Source: Xanthomonas massiliensis (GTDB lineage Bacteria; Pseudomonadota; Gammaproteobacteria; Xanthomonadales; Xanthomonadaceae). Taken from it: DNA of 64,000 nt. Each line of letters opens with the position of its first letter. The first letter of the stretch is position 1. This document shows positions 34,577 through 42,206 of this stretch, piece by piece. The stretch lies in contig NZ_FCOY01000007.1 in the NCBI RefSeq assembly GCF_900018785.1, forward strand, positions 792,632 through 856,631, in the 5' to 3' direction. The position numbers and the translations under genes are program-made. Under the pieces are notes generated by a model. It was given only the letters and a program-made list of their open reading frames with translations. It was not told the origin of the DNA and searched no databases.

Positions 34577-34666
34577 ATGTCCTTTAATTTCAATGGGTTG
34601 AGCCATCGCCAATCGGAATCTGGCCAGTTGGCGCACGACATGGCGAGCACGACGGAAAAAAAGTAG
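34577..34666 (+). CDS. Possible 29-aa small ORF divergent from the TonB receptor
   Basis: An ATG with GAAGGA upstream at good spacing starts a 29-codon frame (MSFNFNGLSHRQSESGQLAH, then a short Lys-ending tail). It lies divergently from the receptor, 44 bp from the operator palindrome, and ends 68 nt before the convergent S12 gene. The composition is polar and it has no membrane helix or known motif. It may be a small protein, a leader, or the first codons of a lost gene. Confidence 0.25.
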   Translation: MSFNFNGLSHRQSESGQLAHDMASTTEKK

Positions 34667-34734
34667 GCAGATCCGGGCATTGCAGCCAGGATCGACTCCA
34701 CTGAGGCGCGCTTGCAGGGGGATTCGCGCAGGAG

Positions 34735-36321
34735 TCAGCGCAAGCGCACGAATTCGAGCTGACGGGTGCGCCCGGTGGTGAGCCGGAATCGGCGCTGACT
34801 GGCGTCCAGTTCCAGATAACCACCCAGAATCGGGATGGCCATATCGATGGGCGTGATCCGCCAGATGAGCGGCGCGACGTTGTGCATATCGTAGAGCACG
34901 CCATTGCCGCCCAGATCGCTGTGTACCAACAACTGCGGCAGGCCGTCATCGACAAGGAAGCGGGCGCGGCTCCCAGTGGCCGCCGAGCCGAACACCCGGT
35001 CTGCGGCAGGCAGCGGCGAAGGCGCCGGTTCCAACCGTTGCAGCCGGTAGTGGTGGCCGAAGGCCTGCAGCTCGAGCTGGCGCGCGTCCTCGTCGTCGAC
35101 GCGCAAGGACATGCGGAAGATCGAAAACAGCGGTTCCAGCACACCAGGCCGCGAGCGCCGCAATGGGAAGCGGATGCCGTCATGGACGACCATCTGTTGC
35201 CCGTTCGATTGGCACAGCTCGATGAAGCGGCCACTGGCCGGATCGTGGTAATGACCTTCGATCAGATCGCCCATGCATTCGCGCGGCACCGGGTCGAGGC
35301 CCAGCACGCAGGCATCGATTACCCGGTTGGCCAATTGCATCGGGTCGACATCGCCGGCATTGGTCATCACGATCACGTCCAGCCCCACGGCCGGTGCCTT
35401 GAGCATCTGGCAGGCGCCACCGAGCACACCGCCAGAGTGGTAAAGCATATCCAAGCCACGATAGCGGCCACTGGCCAGCCCCAAGCCATAGCTAGTGGTG
35501 CTGCCATTGTTCAGCAACTGCGGGCGCTTGAGTTCGGCCCAGGTCGCGGCCGACCCGATGACCGGATTGTCCATGTGCGCCATCCAGCGCAGCATGTCAT
35601 CGACCGTGGAGACGATCCCGCCCTCACCGGCCAGGGTTGGCCCGATCACACCGCGGACGAAGGTCCCGTCAGCCGTCCTGAAATGCAGCGCGGCACTATT
35701 GGGGACAAAGTCATGATCCAGCCGGCGCAACAAGGTGTCATGCATGCCGGCCGGACGAAAGATGCGCTGTGCCAGGACTTCTTCCAGGGGCTGATGGGTG
35801 AGGCGCTCGATCACCAGCGAGAGCAAGGCATAGCCGCCATTGCTGTAGCACCAGTCCTGGCCGGGTTGAAAATTGACCCCGTCCTGCTGGGCCATCAACC
35901 GCAGTTGCTCGTCAGCAGGTACCACCCGGCCCAGGCCGCACACCTGGACAATCAGATCCAGCCCGCAGCGCAGGCCGCTGATGTGCCCCATCAACTGGCG
36001 CAAGGTGACGGTCCCGGCGATGCGCGCCATTTCCGGCAAGTGCTTGCTCAAGCGATCGTCCGGCGACAGGCGTCCCTCTTCGGCCAGCAGCATCAGCGCC
36101 AGACTGGTGAAATGCTTGCTGGCCGAACCGATGCGCATGCGCATGTTCGGCGACAAGGCCACCGGCAGTTCCAGGTTGGCAAGCCCGAAGCCCTTGCGGT
36201 ATACCGGAACTCCATGCAAGGCCACGCCCACCGCCACGCCCGGACCGCTACTGGTGTCGAAGGGTGCAAAGACCGCATCAATGGCGGCATCATCAAGGAT
36301 GGCGGACTGAGTAGTGTTCAT
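34735..36321 (-). CDS. S12 serine hydrolase, D-aminopeptidase/MlrB-like (copy 2)
   Basis: A 528-aa paralogue of the gene at 30560. The motifs sit at the same positions: Ser66-x-x-Lys69 (SASK), Tyr159-Ser-Asn161 and His295-Ser-Gly297, and the shared segments RQLMGHISGLRC, VNFQPGQ and STVDDMLRW confirm common descent. The C-terminal barrel domains diverge much more (from about residue 330), which in D-aminopeptidases contribute to substrate choice. It follows the FadR-type regulator by 25 nt, so the two form their own unit ahead of the main operon. ATG 36321 is chosen; an upstream ATG 7 codons earlier overlaps the regulator end. Confidence 0.88.
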   Translation of the reverse strand: MNTTQSAILDDAAIDAVFAPFDTSSGPGVAVGVALHGVPVYRKGFGLANLELPVALSPNMRMRIGSASKHFTSLALMLLAEEGRLSPDDRLSKHLPEMARIAGTVTLRQLMGHISGLRCGLDLIVQVCGLGRVVPADEQLRLMAQQDGVNFQPGQDWCYSNGGYALLSLVIERLTHQPLEEVLAQRIFRPAGMHDTLLRRLDHDFVPNSAALHFRTADGTFVRGVIGPTLAGEGGIVSTVDDMLRWMAHMDNPVIGSAATWAELKRPQLLNNGSTTSYGLGLASGRYRGLDMLYHSGGVLGGACQMLKAPAVGLDVIVMTNAGDVDPMQLANRVIDACVLGLDPVPRECMGDLIEGHYHDPASGRFIELCQSNGQQMVVHDGIRFPLRRSRPGVLEPLFSIFRMSLRVDDEDARQLELQAFGHHYRLQRLEPAPSPLPAADRVFGSAATGSRARFLVDDGLPQLLVHSDLGGNGVLYDMHNVAPLIWRITPIDMAIPILGGYLELDASQRRFRLTTGRTRQLEFVRLR

Positions 36322-36346
36322 GGCTGGTGGCTCGGGCGACATCGAC

Positions 36347-37042
36347 TCATACCAGGCCGATGTTCATCAGGCGTGGGCTTTGCATGGCGGCCTGCATCAC
36401 GTCGGTCAGATTGCGCTCGATCAGCTCCCGAACCAATTGCTCGGCGCGCTCGGGCGCCGGTTCCAGCAGCGCCGCGATCAGTTCCTCGTGCCCGCCCCAT
36501 TGTCGCGAGCGTTCGTCGAAGCGGAAGCCAAGGTAGAGGATGCGGGTGGCTTCGTTGTGCAATTGCTCGATCCAGTGCGCCAGCCGCGGATTGCCGGCGG
36601 CCCGGGCAATGGCCAAGTAAAACTTCTGGGTGGCCTCGAGGAAGGCGATCTCGCTCTTTTCGTCGCCGGCGACATAACCAGCCCGACACGGTGCATCGAG
36701 TTGACGCAGCGTCTTTTCATCGATACGCCCGGCGGCCAAACGCGCGGCCAATGGCTCCAGTTGCGTGCGCAGGGTGAAGACATCACGGATGTCCTTCAGC
36801 GACAGCGTGGCCACGATGTGGCCGCGCCGGCTTTCCGCACGCACCAAGCCGTCCTGCGACAGGCGCGTGAGCGCGGTACGGACCGATGCCTTGGTGAGCT
36901 GGTAGGTGGTCTGCAGGAAGGATTCGGAGATGGCTTGGCCGGGCGCCAACCTGCAGAGCACGATTTCGCGCTTGATCAGCGCATAGGCCTCGCTGCCAAG
37001 CGAGGCCGGTGGCTCATTGGACACTTCGTTGTACCAAAGCAT
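36347..37042 (-). CDS. GntR family transcriptional regulator, FCD (FadR) subfamily
   Basis: About 231 aa. The N-terminal winged helix (AYALIKREIVLCRLAPGQAISES, TKASVRTALTRLSQDGLVRAESRRGHIVAT) is followed by an all-helical FCD ligand-binding domain (DVFTLRTQLEPLAARLAA; metal-type histidines in AHWIEQLHNEA and GGHEELIAALL). ATG 37042 has AAGGA about 10 nt upstream and gives the usual family length; longer starts at 37072 or 37105 would swallow the operator-like palindrome. Members usually repress catabolic genes until a carboxylate or amino-acid ligand binds. It is the likely local controller of the peptide locus and of itself. Confidence 0.85.
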   Translation of the reverse strand: MLWYNEVSNEPPASLGSEAYALIKREIVLCRLAPGQAISESFLQTTYQLTKASVRTALTRLSQDGLVRAESRRGHIVATLSLKDIRDVFTLRTQLEPLAARLAAGRIDEKTLRQLDAPCRAGYVAGDEKSEIAFLEATQKFYLAIARAAGNPRLAHWIEQLHNEATRILYLGFRFDERSRQWGGHEELIAALLEPAPERAEQLVRELIERNLTDVMQAAMQSPRLMNIGLV

Positions 37043-37076
37043 ACGCGTGAGGTCCTTCAGGTCACGCCGCATTATG

Positions 37077-37109
37077 TTGACATTAGACAACGCGAGCAAT
37101 GACATATCA
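37077..37109. promoter_or_regulatory. Operator candidate upstream of the FadR-type regulator
   Basis: TGACATATCA (37100-37109) differs by one base from the perfect palindrome upstream of the TonB receptor. An adjacent TTGACATTAGACAA (37077-37090) carries another GACAT half. The cluster lies 35-67 bp upstream of the regulator start, where an autoregulatory site would be expected. Confidence 0.45.
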
Positions 37110-37258
37110 GAAACATCCCGGTACTGCTCTATCCCAAAAGATTGGCCCGTTATCCGGGGGCAGCTGTGGACAGATGCGGCATGGGTACCCGGCATCCGTG
37201 GCAGACAATCAGGCTATTATTGAACCTACTATTCCATTTGCTTCAACAATCGACCGCC

Positions 37259-38167
37259 ATGGATCGATTCCAGGAAATGCAGGTGTTCGTGCGCATCGCC
37301 GAGCGCCACAGCTTCTCGCTGGCCGCCGACGATCTGGAGATCCCGCGCGCCACCGTCACCAACCTGATCAAGCGGCTGGAACGGCGGCTGGGCGCGCGGC
37401 TGCTGGAACGCACCACCCGTCAGGTGCACCTGACTCATGACGGCGAAGCCTACTACCACCGCTGCGTGCGCCTGCTGGCCGACCTGGAAGAAGCCGACAA
37501 CGCCTTCCGCGACGCCCGCCCCAAGGGCCTGCTGCGCGCCAACCTGCAAGGCACGCTGGCCAAGCACTTCATCGTCCCGGCGCTCGGCCAGTTCATGGAC
37601 GAATACCCGAACATCACCCTGCACATCGAGGAAGACGATCGACTGGTGGACTTGGTGCGCGAAGGCGTGGACTGCGTGCTGCGTGCTGGGACGTTGGCTG
37701 ATTCGTCGCTGATCGCCCGGCAAGTGGCCCTGCTGGAACAGGTCACGGTGGCCAGCCCGGCCTATCTGGCCCGGCACGGCACGCCACGCACGCTGGACGA
37801 CCTGGCGCAGGGCCATCTGGCCGTCGCCTACATCGCCCGGCCACATGGCCGCGACGCCGGTCTGGAGTTTCGTGTCGATACGAACCTCGTCGAGCGCCAG
37901 CTGCCAGCCAGGATCTCGGTCACCGGCGCCGACCTCTACACCGGCGCGGCACTGGCTGGCTTGGGCATCGTGCAAGTGCCGCGCTACCGCATCGCACAGG
38001 AACTAGAACAAGGACTGCTGACCATCCTGTTACCCGATCATTCACCGCCGCCCATGCCGGTGTCGGTGCTGTACCCACACCACCGCCAGTTGTCCCCGCG
38101 GGTGCGGGTGTTCACGCAGTGGGTCGCCACGCGGCTGGCAACCAAGGAAACGGAGACCGCACGATGA
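37259..38167 (+). CDS. LysR family transcriptional regulator
   Basis: A 302-aa LysR regulator. The N-terminal helix-turn-helix (MDRFQEMQVFVRIAERHSFSL, then ATVTNLIKRLERRLGARLLERTTRQV) precedes the two-lobed effector domain (LRANLQGTLAKHFIVPALGQF to LPDHSPPPMPVSVLYPHHRQ), of the subgroup often next to SDR genes. Its start and about 70 bp upstream are shared with the degenerate copy at 24304. It overlaps the next LysR gene by 4 nt and is divergent from the FadR-type regulator; the target is more likely the SDR downstream. Confidence 0.92.
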   Translation: MDRFQEMQVFVRIAERHSFSLAADDLEIPRATVTNLIKRLERRLGARLLERTTRQVHLTHDGEAYYHRCVRLLADLEEADNAFRDARPKGLLRANLQGTLAKHFIVPALGQFMDEYPNITLHIEEDDRLVDLVREGVDCVLRAGTLADSSLIARQVALLEQVTVASPAYLARHGTPRTLDDLAQGHLAVAYIARPHGRDAGLEFRVDTNLVERQLPARISVTGADLYTGAALAGLGIVQVPRYRIAQELEQGLLTILLPDHSPPPMPVSVLYPHHRQLSPRVRVFTQWVATRLATKETETAR

Positions 38168-39078
38168 ACGAGGAACTGGCTGAATTGCGCGCCTTCGTGG
38201 CCGTGGCGCGCGCGGGCGGTTTCCGCGAAGCGGCGCGCGTGTTGCACGCCAGCACGTCCGGCCTGAGCGATGCGGTGCGCCGCCTGGAGGCACGATTGGG
38301 CGTGCGCCTGCTGCACCGGACCACGCGCAGCGTCCGCCCGACCGAACAGGGCCAACACTTGCTGGAACGCGCCGGCCCGGCCTTTGCCGAACTGGAGCAA
38401 GCCCTGCAGGCGGCCAGCAGCGCCCAGACCGGCGAACAACCGAACGGCAGCTTGCGGCTGAACGTGCCAGTCAACCTCGCGCGCCTGTACCTGCCCACCT
38501 TGTTGCCGCGTTTCATGCAGCGCTATCCGGGCATCGCGGTGGAAGTGATGGCCGACAGCCGTCCGGTGGACATCCTCGCTGCCGGCTGCGACGCCGGCAT
38601 TCGCTACGAGGAACGACTGGCGCAGGACATGATCGCCGTACCCATCGGCCCGCGCCGGCAGCGCTTTGCCACCGCCGCCGCGCCGGCGTACCTGGATCGG
38701 CATGGACGTCCGCAGCATCCCCGCGATCTGCTGTCCCTGCGCGGCCTGCGCTGCCGTTTTGCGAATGGCAGTCTGGATACCTGGAGCTTCCAGCGCGGCG
38801 CAGACACTTGCGAGATCGAGCCGCCACCGGCCTTGATCTACAGTGCCGGCACTGCTGTCGATCTGGGCGTGGCCGCAGCTCTGGCCGGCGAAGGCGTCAT
38901 CCATCTGTTCGAGGAATGGCTGCGCCCGCAGCTTGATCGCGGCACGCTGGAACCAGTGCTGGCGCCCTGGTGGCAATGGTTTCCAGGACCGTATCTCTAT
39001 TATTCGGGGCGCCAGTTGCTGCCCGCGCCGCTGCGTGCGTTCATCGATTTCGTGAAAGCCGAAGTCGCCGACAGCTGA
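38164..39078 (+). CDS. LysR family transcriptional regulator, coupled second copy
   Basis: A 304-aa LysR protein, clearly different from its neighbour. The DNA-binding part is ELRAFVAVARAGGFREAARVLHASTSGLSDAVRRLEARLGVRLLHRTTRSV, here read in pieces, and the effector domain shows PVDILAAGCDAGIRYEERLAQDM. The start codon overlaps the stop of the first LysR gene (ATGA), so the two are translationally coupled. Two different LysR proteins made from one message are unusual and could form a joint or hierarchical control of the SDR gene that follows after 117 nt. Confidence 0.92.
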   Translation: MNEELAELRAFVAVARAGGFREAARVLHASTSGLSDAVRRLEARLGVRLLHRTTRSVRPTEQGQHLLERAGPAFAELEQALQAASSAQTGEQPNGSLRLNVPVNLARLYLPTLLPRFMQRYPGIAVEVMADSRPVDILAAGCDAGIRYEERLAQDMIAVPIGPRRQRFATAAAPAYLDRHGRPQHPRDLLSLRGLRCRFANGSLDTWSFQRGADTCEIEPPPALIYSAGTAVDLGVAAALAGEGVIHLFEEWLRPQLDRGTLEPVLAPWWQWFPGPYLYYSGRQLLPAPLRAFIDFVKAEVADS

Positions 39079-39195
39079 CCCTTTCAGACTGTCCGCTGCA
39101 ACGGACAGCCCGTCCGTCCATTGCCGGATTATCAGGCGTGCGGACGGACAGTAGCCTTGCGCTTGCTCCCTCTCACTGCAAGCAAAGGACATCCC

Positions 39196-39957
39196 ATGTC
39201 TGCCATACACAAGATTGCCCTGGTCACCGGCGGCAGCCGCGGCCTGGGCCGCAATACCGCCGAACACCTGGCCCGGCGCGGCTTCGACGTCGTCATCACG
39301 TATCGCAGCAACCAGGAAGAAGCCGCGCGCGTGGTCGCACAGGTCGAAGCGGCGGGGCGACGCGCGGTCGCCCTGCCACTGGACACCGGCGACAGCGCGG
39401 CGTTTCCCAGCTTCGTCGCGTCCTTCCGCACCGTGCTGGCCGATTTTGGTGCCCAAGGCTTCGACGTGCTGGTCAACAATGCCGGCATCTCGCACCACGC
39501 CAACATCGCCGAAACGGCCGAAGCGGATCTGGATGCGCTCTACCGCGTCCACTTCAAGGGCGTGTTCCTGCTGACCCAGCACCTGCTGCCGCTGATCCAG
39601 GATGGCGGCCACATCGTCAACATTTCCTCTGGCCTAACCCGCATCATTTTCCCCGGCAGCGCCGCCTACGGCGCCATGAAGGGCGCGGTGGAAATCTTCA
39701 CCAAGTACCTGGCCAAGGAGCTGGGGCCGCGCCGCATCCGCGCCAACGTGGTCGCCCCCGGCGCCGTCCAGACCGACTTCAGCGGCGGCATGGTCCGCGA
39801 CAACCCGCAGGTCCACAAAGTGGTGTCGGACATGACCGCGCTGGGCCGCCCCGGCCTGCCCGAGGACATCGGCCCGATGATCGCGTCCCTGGTGTCGGAA
39901 GAGAATCGCTGGGTCAATGCACAGCGGATCGAGGTGTCCGGCGGCATGTCGATCTGA
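39196..39957 (+). CDS. SDR family oxidoreductase
   Basis: A 253-aa classical SDR. It shows the cofactor motif TGGSRGLG (residues 11-18), DVLVNNAGISHHANIAE, catalytic Ser in HIVNISSGLTRI, YxxxK in AAYGAMKGAVE and the C-terminal NRWVNAQRIEVSGGM. ATG 39196 follows an AAAGGA site. It is in the same direction as the two coupled LysR genes and is followed on the opposite strand by an efflux pair. The substrate is not evident; it resembles 3-oxoacyl reductases and xenobiotic carbonyl reductases. Confidence 0.9.
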   Translation: MSAIHKIALVTGGSRGLGRNTAEHLARRGFDVVITYRSNQEEAARVVAQVEAAGRRAVALPLDTGDSAAFPSFVASFRTVLADFGAQGFDVLVNNAGISHHANIAETAEADLDALYRVHFKGVFLLTQHLLPLIQDGGHIVNISSGLTRIIFPGSAAYGAMKGAVEIFTKYLAKELGPRRIRANVVAPGAVQTDFSGGMVRDNPQVHKVVSDMTALGRPGLPEDIGPMIASLVSEENRWVNAQRIEVSGGMSI

Positions 39958-39975
39958 GGGCATGCCACACCACGC

Positions 39976-41025
39976 TCATGGCCGGCCGTCGCCGGGGTCT
40001 GACGACCACCGGGTGGCCGGCAGCACGTTGAGCAGCCGGTGCACCAACGCAACCCAGGCCAGCATCAGCGCCACCGCGACCAACACCGACACCGCCCGGT
40101 AAACGGCGTTGCCGGCCAGGTCCTGGCCAGGGGTGAGCTGGCCGAACAGGATCGCCACGCTGGTGACGGCGGCAAAGCCATGCGCTGGCCCGGCGCGTTC
40201 GCGCACGTGCTCGGCCGCGTACCACAGCAGCCCGACCAGCAAGGCACACGCGGCCAACGGCCACTGCTCGATCTGATTGAGCAACGCCAGTTGCGCCAAC
40301 AAGGCGCAGGCCACGCCGGCTGCCGTCCCCATCATGCGCCGACGCCCGGCATGCCAGATCGCGTCGCGGCTCAACGCCAGCAGCACCAGCACCGTGGCGA
40401 TCTGCGCACCATAGGAATCCTCCAGATCCAGCAGCTGGAACGCCACGAACGACGCTGTGGCCCCGGCCGCGCCGAGCAACACGACGTGCCGGCGCTGACG
40501 CGGCGGATGCGCCGGCGGCGCGGGCAAAACGCGCGCTTGCACATCCGGAAACACGGCATAGACGATCGCTGCGATCGGCACACACAGCGCCGTCGCCCTG
40601 CCCTGCGCCCAGAACAGGTCTTCCCAGGACACGTCCGGATAGCTGCCCAGGTGCAGCACACCACTGCCGATGACCAGCGCCATCGCCCCCATCAGGAACA
40701 TCCGCGGCGCGGTCATGATCCGGAAGCAGGCGGCGGCATAGCCGAATACGCACACTGTCATCGCCACCGGCGACGCGGCCAACAGGCCGAGCATGGCGCC
40801 GGCCGCCGCCAGCGCCAGCGCGCCCGCGGCCAGGAACTGCAGCGCCACATGCCGGTTGAACACCGGCACCAGCCCCATCAGCACCAACGGATACACCGCG
40901 TAATAGGCGGCCGAGGGCCAGTCCAGCAGCGTCGCCAGCGACCAGCCGGCCAGGCTGCCGGCGACCATTCGGCAGCTCTGCCGCCAGCCGTTGCCGTCCA
41001 GCGCGTGGACCGGCTCAATAGACAT
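39976..41025 (-). CDS. DUF2955/FUSC-like membrane protein of an efflux pair
   Basis: A 349-aa integral membrane protein with two blocks of about four to five helices (SAAYYAVYPLVLMGLVPV, MTVCVFGYAAACFRI, FLMGAMALVIGSGVL, then ALCVPIAAIVYAVF and the C-terminal GFAAVTSVAILFGQL, VYRAVSVLVAVALMLAWVAL). The layout matches DUF2955, the short relative of fusaric-acid/AaeB-type exporters. It overlaps the HlyD-type adaptor gene by 11 nt, the usual partner arrangement, so the two probably export an aromatic acid or a similar compound. Confidence 0.8.
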   Translation of the reverse strand: MSIEPVHALDGNGWRQSCRMVAGSLAGWSLATLLDWPSAAYYAVYPLVLMGLVPVFNRHVALQFLAAGALALAAAGAMLGLLAASPVAMTVCVFGYAAACFRIMTAPRMFLMGAMALVIGSGVLHLGSYPDVSWEDLFWAQGRATALCVPIAAIVYAVFPDVQARVLPAPPAHPPRQRRHVVLLGAAGATASFVAFQLLDLEDSYGAQIATVLVLLALSRDAIWHAGRRRMMGTAAGVACALLAQLALLNQIEQWPLAACALLVGLLWYAAEHVRERAGPAHGFAAVTSVAILFGQLTPGQDLAGNAVYRAVSVLVAVALMLAWVALVHRLLNVLPATRWSSDPGDGRP

Positions 41026-42106
41026 AGGCCACCCAACTGGCTAGCCGGATCTGCACCCTTGCCAGCAGCGCAGCCAGGCCACCGGTAGGCACCAACTGCA
41101 CCGTGGCGCGTGCTCCGCTGGGCAGGTGCGGTGCTTGATCCAGGCGCACGTTGACCCGCATGCGCTCGGCGCGACGGATCCAGCGGTCGGTCTCCACGGT
41201 TTCCACCAGCGCGCCGTCGGCGTCGAGCTGGCCCTGGGCAATGCCGGCATCGATCGATGCCACACGGCCGACGTACACCTGCCCCGGGCGGCCGTCGAAG
41301 ACGACCAGCGCACGGTCACCCACGTGCACGCCGGCCAGGGTCTTCTCGCGGAAATCGGCGGCGACCACCGGGTTGCGCCCGACCAGTGCCAGCACCGACT
41401 GCCCGGCCTGCGCGTAGTCGCCCGGCCGCAGTTGCAGATTGGCGACCACGCCGTCCTGCGGCGCCCGCACCTGGGTACGGTCGAGGTCGCGCCGGGCGAT
41501 GTCCAGGCTGTTGCCTGCGGTGCGCAGCGCCAGGTTGGCCTCGCCCGGCGCCCCGCGCTGCACCCGCGCGGCCTGCAGTTGGGCGCGTGCCGAGCGCAGC
41601 GCGGCCATGGCCGCATCACGCTCGGCCAGCGCCGTCTGCGCCTGACCGAGCGCAACGTAGCGCTGCCGCGCCAACGCCTGCAGGCGTTCGGCCTGGCGCG
41701 CGGCGTCATCGGCGGCGCTTTGCGCACTGGCCACCGCCGCCTGCGCCTGGGCCACCGCGGCATCGCGCTCGCCGTTGTCCTGGATGGCCTGCTGCACCGC
41801 CAGCTCGGCGGCGGCAACCGCCTGGCGGTAAGCCAGCGGATCAATCCGGAACAGCGGCTGGCCCGCACTGACCGGCTGGTTGTTGGCCACGCTGACCGCC
41901 AAGACACGGCCGGACACCTCCGGCGCAATCCGAGTGACACCGGACAGCGCGCGAGCCTCGGGCGTGATCGGCATGAACCGATCGGCCAGCGCGATGTAGC
42001 CCAGCAGCAACGCCCCGATCGCCAGCGCCATCCAGACGCTGCGGCGGAAACGTTGCTCCGGAGTCGGGCCAGCCGCAACCGGCGCGGGAGATGAAACCTG
42101 GGCCAT
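41015..42106 (-). CDS. HlyD/EmrA-type membrane fusion protein
   Basis: A 363-aa periplasmic adaptor. One N-terminal membrane anchor (VWMALAIGALLLGYIALAD) is followed by the lipoyl half (IAPEVSGRVLAVSVANNQPVSAGQPLFRIDP), a long alanine-rich coiled-coil hairpin (about residues 85-200), the second lipoyl half (TQVRAPQDGVVANLQLRPGDYAQAG) and the barrel domain. ATG 42106 gives the standard N-terminus. It is the first gene of the efflux unit and is divergent from a LysR gene with a dyad operator candidate between them. Confidence 0.9.
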   Translation of the reverse strand: MAQVSSPAPVAAGPTPEQRFRRSVWMALAIGALLLGYIALADRFMPITPEARALSGVTRIAPEVSGRVLAVSVANNQPVSAGQPLFRIDPLAYRQAVAAAELAVQQAIQDNGERDAAVAQAQAAVASAQSAADDAARQAERLQALARQRYVALGQAQTALAERDAAMAALRSARAQLQAARVQRGAPGEANLALRTAGNSLDIARRDLDRTQVRAPQDGVVANLQLRPGDYAQAGQSVLALVGRNPVVAADFREKTLAGVHVGDRALVVFDGRPGQVYVGRVASIDAGIAQGQLDADGALVETVETDRWIRRAERMRVNVRLDQAPHLPSGARATVQLVPTGGLAALLARVQIRLASWVAYVY

Positions 42107-42183
42107 GCTTCGCACGATGATTTTGCGGGCGCATAGTCAAACAGGGGGACGCTTGGGTGGAAATGCGATCCTGGAGAGTTATG

Positions 42184-42200
42184 CTTCCGAAAAACGGAAG
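42184..42200. promoter_or_regulatory. LysR-box candidate between the efflux genes and their LysR gene
   Basis: CTTCCGAAAAACGGAAG is a perfect dyad of 6-bp arms around five A residues and fits the T-N11-A rule for LysR sites. It ends 6 nt before the LysR start codon and lies 78 bp from the divergent adaptor start, a position suited to autoregulation. Confidence 0.6.
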
Positions 42201-42206
42201 ATTTGC

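Noticed and set aside
24650-36321. Calling the locus a microcystin degradation (mlr) cluster
   Set aside because: mlrA, the enzyme that opens the ring, is absent, and S12, M81 and MFS families are broad. Only similarity to mlrB, mlrC and mlrD is claimed.
30560-36321. The S12 proteins as true class C beta-lactamases
   Set aside because: They lack signal peptides, are about 150 residues longer, and have HxG in place of the KTG motif, as in D-aminopeptidases.
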